Source: Aquimarina sp. Aq107
GTDB lineage: Bacteria > Bacteroidota > Bacteroidia > Flavobacteriales > Flavobacteriaceae
Length of the DNA: 64,000 nucleotides
Assembly (NCBI RefSeq): GCF_943733665.1
Contig: NZ_OX030782.1
Coordinates: 3,892,501 to 3,956,500, forward strand
Reading direction: 5' to 3'
This document shows positions 59,166 to 64,000 of this stretch, piece after piece (within the stretch, counting starts at the first letter, position 1; the number at the start of each line of letters is the position of its first letter). The notes under the pieces were generated by a model. It ran no database searches, had not been told where the DNA came from, and was given only the letters and a program-made list of their open reading frames with translations. A program made the translations under genes and the position numbers.

Positions 59166-60140
59166 CTATTCTGATTTCTTGAAGACATAATTCTTATAAT
59201 ATTTATTTTCATCTGTAAACCATTCACTTATCTCAAATCCAGATTCTTCCGCTAACCATTTTACAGTATCGTCATCATACTTCTGAGAAATCTCAGTATG
59301 AATACTCTCCCAAGCTTCAAAATGAACCTGTATAGATAAACAATCAATATCAACCGTTTGCTTTTTAGTACTTACTAGATAACTTTTAGCAGTTCCACTT
59401 TCGGGATCATACACTTCCCAATGAGTAAATGCATCCAAATCAAAATTACCTCCTAACTCTTTATTTATTCTAGCTAAAACATTCTTATTGAATGCGGCCG
59501 TTACACCAGATTTGTCGTTGTAGGCATCTAAAACTTTCTGAGGATGTTTCTTTTGATCGAATCCCATAAAAATAAGGTCATCAGGATGCATGACAGCGTT
59601 TAATTTTTTCAAAAACTGAATCGCTCTAGGATGTAAAAGATTACCAATATTAGAGCCCAATACCATAATAACTTTTTTACGATCACTAATATGCTGCAAT
59701 CTATCTAATACCTCAAAATACTCTCCTACCTGACCTTGTACACTAAGACTAGGCAACTCTTGTTCTAAATTAGAAACTAAACCATCAATTGCATTTTTAC
59801 TAATATCTATAGGATGGTACGTAACTGAATATTCTTTTTCTAACAGTTCTCTTAATAACACTTTTGTTTTCTTTCCATCACCTGCACCAAGTTCTACCAG
59901 ATCAAATCCTTCTCTATCAGTATCAAAACTTTTTAAAATATCCGTTTTATGTAGCTGAAAAATATTAAACTCTGCATTAGTTAAATAATACTCTGGCAAG
60001 TCCATAATCTGCTGAAATAACTTATCACCTAATTCATCATAAAAAAATTTAGATGACAAATATTTTGGAAAAGCTGTTAGTCCTTCGTTTACTTCTTTAC
60101 CGAAAGTACAAAGCAATACATTTTGATCTTTAGAATTCAT
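59166..60140 (-). CDS. egtD: L-histidine N(alpha)-methyltransferase
   Basis: 324 residues, normal length. This SAM-dependent enzyme trimethylates histidine to hercynine, the first step of ergothioneine synthesis. Seen are the N-terminal segment LTAFPKYLSSKFFYDELGDK, LPEYYLTNAEFNIFQLHKTD, the SAM-binding LVELGAGDGKKTKVLLRELL, PIDISKNAID, VMVLGSNIGNLLHPRAIQFL and the SAM-site region FMGFDQKKHPQKVLDAYND. The histidine-binding end NRELGGNFD appears here as INKELGGNFDLDAFTHWEVY. It lies 10 nt after egtB and is co-transcribed with it. Confidence 0.95.
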   Translation of the reverse strand: MNSKDQNVLLCTFGKEVNEGLTAFPKYLSSKFFYDELGDKLFQQIMDLPEYYLTNAEFNIFQLHKTDILKSFDTDREGFDLVELGAGDGKKTKVLLRELLEKEYSVTYHPIDISKNAIDGLVSNLEQELPSLSVQGQVGEYFEVLDRLQHISDRKKVIMVLGSNIGNLLHPRAIQFLKKLNAVMHPDDLIFMGFDQKKHPQKVLDAYNDKSGVTAAFNKNVLARINKELGGNFDLDAFTHWEVYDPESGTAKSYLVSTKKQTVDIDCLSIQVHFEAWESIHTEISQKYDDDTVKWLAEESGFEISEWFTDENKYYKNYVFKKSE

Positions 60141-60150
60141 GTAATGGGGA

Positions 60151-61317
60151 TTATTTATTTTTTACTAGTCGCAATCCATTAAATTGCCATCTTAGTTGAG
60201 GGTGAAAAAAATTACGATATGTAGGTCTTGTATGATTATTAGGAGTAGCCACAGAACCTCCTCTAAGCACTTTCTGATTTACCATAAATTTTCCGTTATA
60301 CTCGCCAAGAGCTCCAGGAGCTTTACTATAGTTAGGATAAGGCAAATATGCACTTTCAGTCCATTCCCATCTTATCCCCCAATCAAAAAATTGTTGAGCC
60401 GCTTCCCATTCAAATTCTGTTGGAAGACGCTCTCCCTTCCATTGAGCAAACGCAAAGGCTTCATAATAAGATACATGAGTAACAGGAGCTTCTAAATCCA
60501 ATTCTATTAATCCCCTCAATGTATACTGAGAATATCTTTCATCTATATTATGCCAATAAAGCGGTGTCTTAATATCATTAGAATTAATCCAATCCCAAGC
60601 TTCTGCATGCCACAACAAACTATTCTTATACCCTTTATCATTTATAAAATCAAGGTACTCCCGATTAGTTATCAAATTATTGGCAATATGATACTCCTCA
60701 ATAAACACTTTATGTGAACTAAGTTCATTATCATAACAAAATCCTTCTCCCTTATAACCAATCTCGTACAATCCTTCATTAATCTTATGATATCCAGTTG
60801 AAGGATTTACTTTCGGATTCTCATTAAACGTATCATTATATTTTGGTAATAACGGATTGTTACCTAGAATATATTTTATATCCGTTAATAATAACTCTTG
60901 ATGTTGTTTTTCATGATGAATACCAATCTCCACAAGTGCTCTAATCTCTGTATTATCATTATCTTCTAAAAATGAATACAAACTATTAGTTACATAGTCT
61001 CTATACTCATAAACTTCACTAACCGTAGGTCTAGAAAGATTACCTCTATTAGTTCTTATAACTCGTTTCCCTACACTTTCATAATAACTATTAAAAACAT
61101 ATGCAAAATCATTATGAAATCGAATATAATCCGTTTTGTATTTAGCAAGAATAAACTCTTCAAAAAACCAAGTAGTATGTCCTAGATGCCATTTTGGTGG
61201 AGAAACATCAACTATGGGTTGAACAACATAATCTTCTGTTTGAAGCGGGGCGCAAATTTCTTCTGTATGAGATCTTGTAGCTAAGAAAGAAGAAAGCAAA
61301 TTATCAGTAATTACCAT
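60151..61317 (-). CDS. egtB: Ergothioneine biosynthesis sulfoxide synthase
   Basis: 388 residues from the ATG at 61317. The longer reading from 61353 starts upstream of the probable transcription start (61345) and has no support. The N-terminal DinB_2 domain has the iron ligands in WHLGHTTWFFEEF and IGIHHEKQHQELLLTDIKY. The C-terminal FGE-sulfatase domain shows FAFAQWKGERLPTEFEWEAA, WEWTESAYLPYPNYSKAPGA and VLRGGSVATPNNHTRPTYRN. EgtB couples hercynine with a thiol (gamma-glutamylcysteine or cysteine) using oxygen. No egtA or egtC is in this window. An EgtE-like lyase might be the 54030 aminotransferase-fold protein, which is uncertain. Confidence 0.95.
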   Translation of the reverse strand: MVITDNLLSSFLATRSHTEEICAPLQTEDYVVQPIVDVSPPKWHLGHTTWFFEEFILAKYKTDYIRFHNDFAYVFNSYYESVGKRVIRTNRGNLSRPTVSEVYEYRDYVTNSLYSFLEDNDNTEIRALVEIGIHHEKQHQELLLTDIKYILGNNPLLPKYNDTFNENPKVNPSTGYHKINEGLYEIGYKGEGFCYDNELSSHKVFIEEYHIANNLITNREYLDFINDKGYKNSLLWHAEAWDWINSNDIKTPLYWHNIDERYSQYTLRGLIELDLEAPVTHVSYYEAFAFAQWKGERLPTEFEWEAAQQFFDWGIRWEWTESAYLPYPNYSKAPGALGEYNGKFMVNQKVLRGGSVATPNNHTRPTYRNFFHPQLRWQFNGLRLVKNK

Positions 61318-61328
61318 AAAAAAAGAGC

Positions 61329-61358
61329 GTATTCGATTTACGAATACACTCAAATTTA
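61329..61358 (-). promoter_or_regulatory. egtB promoter with dyad at the start site
   Basis: On the minus strand TAAATTTG (61358-61351) matches TAnnTTTG exactly, so initiation is near 61345. A perfect 7-bp inverted repeat GTATTCG/CGAATAC with loop TAAAT (61347-61329) covers the start site. It is followed by GCTCTTTTTTT and the ATG. It could be a repressor site over +1, or a weak attenuator because of the T-run. Confidence 0.5.
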
Positions 61359-61419
61359 ATGATTTTTATTATTTCACTACTTGATAATAGAGTTAATCCA
61401 ATGTTAAAAACTCAAATAT

Positions 61420-61845
61420 CTATTTTGGCTTAATAAAAGTAATTGGCACCTCATATGCTATAGCAATAGGCTTTTTACCCCATTTTCCAGGTTTCATTTT
61501 AGGAATAGCTCTTATAATTCTAACAGCTTCTCTTTGCAGGTGTCTATGACCACCTTTAACATCTATTACTTCAGCCTTGCCTTTATTATTAATTATAAAA
61601 TCCACAGTTACTGTGCCTTCTAATCCATCTTTTTCCGCAATTTCAGGATATCTAAAGTTTCTAATAATATGATTTCTAAGATTATTATCAAAACATTTTA
61701 TAGGAGTTTGTCTTGATTTATCACATTTAGGCCATATAGGGGTAATCCCTTTTTCATTTGCATTATCTTGAGATAGGATTACATTATCCTGAGCAAATAA
61801 AAAGGTGGAACATAAAATTGTAGCAATAAGTAGTAGTTTTTTCAT
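61420..61845 (-). CDS. Small exported protein with TonB C-terminal domain
   Basis: 141 residues from the ATG at 61845, which gives the signal peptide MKKLLLIATILCSTFLFA; the reading from 61959 adds 38 residues that overlap thyA. The C-terminal ~90 residues are a TonB-type domain (IIRNFRYPEIAEKDGLEGTV, TVDFIINNKGKAEVIDVKGG, AVRIIRAIPKMKPGKWGKKP, VPITFIKPK). It lacks a transmembrane anchor, a proline-rich spacer and ExbB/D neighbours. It is therefore more likely a soluble periplasmic TonB-like protein than an energy transducer. It lies 25 nt after thyA on the same strand. Confidence 0.85.
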   Translation of the reverse strand: MKKLLLIATILCSTFLFAQDNVILSQDNANEKGITPIWPKCDKSRQTPIKCFDNNLRNHIIRNFRYPEIAEKDGLEGTVTVDFIINNKGKAEVIDVKGGHRHLQREAVRIIRAIPKMKPGKWGKKPIAIAYEVPITFIKPK

Positions 61846-61870
61846 AGTATTCAGTTTAAGTTTTGGGGGG

Positions 61871-62695
61871 TTAAACTGCAACTGCACCTTTAATATGAGG
61901 GTGCGGATTATAGTCTTCCAGTATGAAGTCATCAAAAACAAAGCCAAAAATATTTTCAACCTTAGGATTGATTCTAATAGTTGGTAATTTTTTAGGAGTT
62001 CTAGACAACTGTAATTCTAATTGTTCTATATGATTATTATAAATATGAGCATCTCCAAATGTATGTACAAACTCTCCTGCTTCATAACCACAAACCTGAG
62101 CCATCATCATTGTAAACAAAGCGTAGGAAGCTATGTTAAATGGTACTCCTAAGAAAATATCCGCACTTCTCTGATACAGCTGACAAGATAATTTCCCATT
62201 AGCAACATAAAATTGGAAAAATGCATGACAAGGAGGCAATGCAGCCTTTCCATTTGCTACATTTTCAGAAAAAGATTTCGATGTATCCGGTAAAACACTA
62301 GGGTTCCAAGCAGATACTAACATCCGTCTACTATCTGGATTATTTTTTAAAGCTTCAACGATCTCCTTAATCTGATCAATTTCATCTCCATTCCAATTAC
62401 GCCATTGATGTCCATAAACTGGTCCTAAATCTCCATTTTCATCTGCCCACTCGTTCCAAATACGAACTCCATTTTCCTGTAAATACTTAACATTTGTATC
62501 TCCATTTAAAAACCATAATAACTCATATATAATAGACTTTAAATGAAGTTTCTTAGTAGTCACCATTGGGAAACCTTCGCTCAAATCAAAACGCATTTGA
62601 TATCCAAAAACACTTTTCGTTCCCGTTCCCGTTCTGTCTTCCTTTTCATTTCCATTTTCTAGCACATGACGTACCAGATCCAAATATTGCTTCAT
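61871..62695 (-). CDS. thyA: Thymidylate synthase
   Basis: 274 residues, typical of the folate-dependent ThyA class. The enzyme methylates dUMP to dTMP using methylenetetrahydrofolate and releases dihydrofolate, which DHFR (53007-53951) recycles. Signatures: [51 protein letters not shown], the catalytic Cys156 in [33 protein letters not shown], and [20 protein letters not shown]. The start is clear and a TATATTTG box lies upstream. A small TonB-domain gene follows. Confidence 0.98.
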   Translation of the reverse strand: MKQYLDLVRHVLENGNEKEDRTGTGTKSVFGYQMRFDLSEGFPMVTTKKLHLKSIIYELLWFLNGDTNVKYLQENGVRIWNEWADENGDLGPVYGHQWRNWNGDEIDQIKEIVEALKNNPDSRRMLVSAWNPSVLPDTSKSFSENVANGKAALPPCHAFFQFYVANGKLSCQLYQRSADIFLGVPFNIASYALFTMMMAQVCGYEAGEFVHTFGDAHIYNNHIEQLELQLSRTPKKLPTIRINPKVENIFGFVFDDFILEDYNPHPHIKGAVAV

Positions 62696-62747
62696 ACTCC
62701 CTTTCTAACTTTCTTTTTGAGTTTGTTAAAATTATACTAATTCCTGT

Positions 62748-62755
62748 CAAATATA
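62748..62755 (-). promoter_or_regulatory. thyA -7 box
   Basis: On the minus strand TATATTTG matches TAnnTTTG exactly. Initiation near 62742 would give a leader of about 45 nt before the ATG at 62695. No clear -33 TTTG was found. Confidence 0.45.
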
Positions 62756-62854
62756 CAAAAAATAGGTTTTGAGATATCGTTTAATGTGTAGATTATGAAA
62801 TACTTGTAAAATCTAATCAACAATTACATTTTTAACAAAAAAATCTATCTTATT

Positions 62855-64000
62855 TTATCCGATAATCATTCCGGCGATAGTGGCTGATAAAAGTGAAGCG
62901 ATCGTACCACCTATTAAAGCTTTCATTCCAAATTCTGATAATGTTTTTCGTTGTCCAGGTGCAAGAGAACCAATCCCACCTATCTGTATCCCAATTGATG
63001 CAAAATTTGCAAAACCACATAACATATATGTAGCCATGATTACTGATTTATTATAAGTTAAATGTGTTACGTTTGCTACATTTTTTAAATCTGCTAATTG
63101 GATATATCCAACAAACTCACTAGCAGCTAATTTAATACCGAGAAGTTGCCCCATTAAAGCGATGTCTTCTTTCGCAACTCCGATTAGCCACATTAATGGC
63201 GCAAAAATATAGCCCAAAATAAGTTCAAGAGATAAACTTTGGTAAGCTGTGTTTGAGGCTATCCAGGTATTTATAGATGTTACATCTCCAACCCAACCTA
63301 ACATACCATTAAGCATTGCAATAAAAGCCACAAATACTAATAACATAGCTCCAACATTTACCGCCAATTTCAAACCTTCAGTTGTTCCGTTTGCAATAGC
63401 ATCTAAAATATTAGATCCTATTTTTTCCGAAGAAACATATACATCGGTATTAATTTCTTCTGTTTGTGGAAATAATATCTTAGAAATAATAATCGCTCCT
63501 GGTGCAGCCATTACCGATGCAGCCAACAGGTGTTTTGCAAATTGCAATCTCAAAATCGGATCGTCTCCTCCCAAAAACCCTATATATGCTGCTAATACAG
63601 CACCTGCAACAGTTGCCATACCACCAATCATAACCAATAGCATTTCGGACTTATTCATTTTTTCTAAGTATGCTTTAATCAATAAAGGCGCCTCTGTTTG
63701 ACCTAAAAAGATGTTACCTGCAACACTTAAACTTTCTGCTCCAGATATTTTTAACGCTTTAGTTAATAACCAAGCCAGACCCTTTACTACCTTTTGAATA
63801 ACACCTAAATAAAATAGTAATGAAGTTAAAGCCGAAAAGAATATTATAGTAGGCAATACTTGAAAAGCAAATATAAAACCAAAAGTATCCATATCTACCA
63901 CCAAACCTTCAAACAGAAATTTACTTCCTGCTCTAGTAAAGTCTAATACACTTACAAACAGACTTCCTACCCATTCAAAAATCGTTTGAACAAATGGAAC
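62855..64000 (-). CDS. Concentrative nucleoside transporter (runs off right edge)
   Basis: 382 codons are present. The frame is open to the last base of the window, starting inside VPFVQTIFEWVGSLFVSVLD, so the N-terminal helices are missing. It is a CNT/NupC-family Na+- or H+-coupled nucleoside symporter in the inner membrane. Signatures are FIFAFQVLPTIIFFSALTSL, SVAGNIFLGQTEAPLLIKAY (nucleoside-binding G-Q-T-E), GGMATVAGAVLAAYIG, EFVGYIQLADLKN, YMLCGFANFASIGIQIGGIG and a final GGTIASLLSATIAGMIIG helix. It would supply nucleosides for salvage by enzymes such as the deoxynucleoside kinase at 28047. Confidence 0.94.
   Translation of the reverse strand, partial: VPFVQTIFEWVGSLFVSVLDFTRAGSKFLFEGLVVDMDTFGFIFAFQVLPTIIFFSALTSLLFYLGVIQKVVKGLAWLLTKALKISGAESLSVAGNIFLGQTEAPLLIKAYLEKMNKSEMLLVMIGGMATVAGAVLAAYIGFLGGDDPILRLQFAKHLLAASVMAAPGAIIISKILFPQTEEINTDVYVSSEKIGSNILDAIANGTTEGLKLAVNVGAMLLVFVAFIAMLNGMLGWVGDVTSINTWIASNTAYQSLSLELILGYIFAPLMWLIGVAKEDIALMGQLLGIKLAASEFVGYIQLADLKNVANVTHLTYNKSVIMATYMLCGFANFASIGIQIGGIGSLAPGQRKTLSEFGMKALIGGTIASLLSATIAGMIIG

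Overview
The window is about 64 kb of AT-rich chromosomal DNA (roughly one third G+C by eye) from a marine member of the Flavobacteriaceae. Aquimarina or a close relative is my best guess, by inference only. The evidence is: A-rich leaders instead of Shine-Dalgarno sites, Bacteroidetes -7 boxes (TAnnTTTG), many secreted proteins with type IX secretion (T9SS) C-terminal sorting domains, GLPGLI proteins, a TonB-receptor-like barrel with a carboxypeptidase-regulatory domain, and LytTR, TPR-histidine-kinase and TPR-AraC regulators. I found no rRNA, tRNA, CRISPR array, IS element or prophage. Both ends cut genes: metY at the left and a concentrative nucleoside transporter at the right.

Layout. 1-2.2 kb: metY under a SAM-I riboswitch, divergent from metK, whose own leader folds into a long nested RNA that I cannot assign. 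2.4-9.3 kb: two paralogous small secreted proteins, then a five-gene unit built around a 963-residue patatin-like lipase with a membrane protein, a barrel-like exported protein and two small proteins. A shared operator-promoter element precedes the second small gene and the patatin unit. 9.3-17 kb: two lipoproteins (one DUF302), a TPR/AraC-type regulator with an out-of-frame polyproline tail, a subtilisin-like lipoprotein, a beta-sandwich/DinB fusion and a DoxX-like protein. 17-28.7 kb: an envelope cluster (TlpA, two GLPGLI proteins, an aspartyl protease with PDZ, an outer-membrane barrel) divergent from an OmpR-type two-component system. Four TTAAC repeats lie in the shared promoter region. 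Then come a deoxynucleoside kinase and a Glu/Lys-rich lipoprotein.

29-44.3 kb: DUF2461, waaA, a T9SS-exported lipase-like protein, a DegT aminotransferase, a SNF2-family helicase split by a frameshift at an A10 tract, two exported hydrolases, a thioredoxin, T9SS cargo and fabD. 44.4-58.3 kb: a LytS/LytTR-type pair beside a secreted polysaccharide-utilisation group: a beta-helix protein, a GH5 endoglucanase, and a TIM-barrel-like protein of unassigned family with a beta-trefoil. All three carry the same ~100-residue accessory module and a T9SS tail. A fructosamine kinase, a membrane-anchored dihydrofolate reductase and a class V aminotransferase lie between them. 58.5-64 kb: a CBM48 protein, DUF427, egtD and egtB (ergothioneine), a small TonB-domain protein, thyA and the nucleoside transporter.

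How the genes connect: metY and metK belong to one methionine/SAM circuit. DHFR, ThyA, the deoxynucleoside kinase and the nucleoside transporter serve thymidylate and nucleotide supply. The secreted enzymes suggest growth on plant or algal glycans. The least explained pieces are the metK leader, the patatin unit with its shared operator, and the GLPGLI/protease/barrel cluster.
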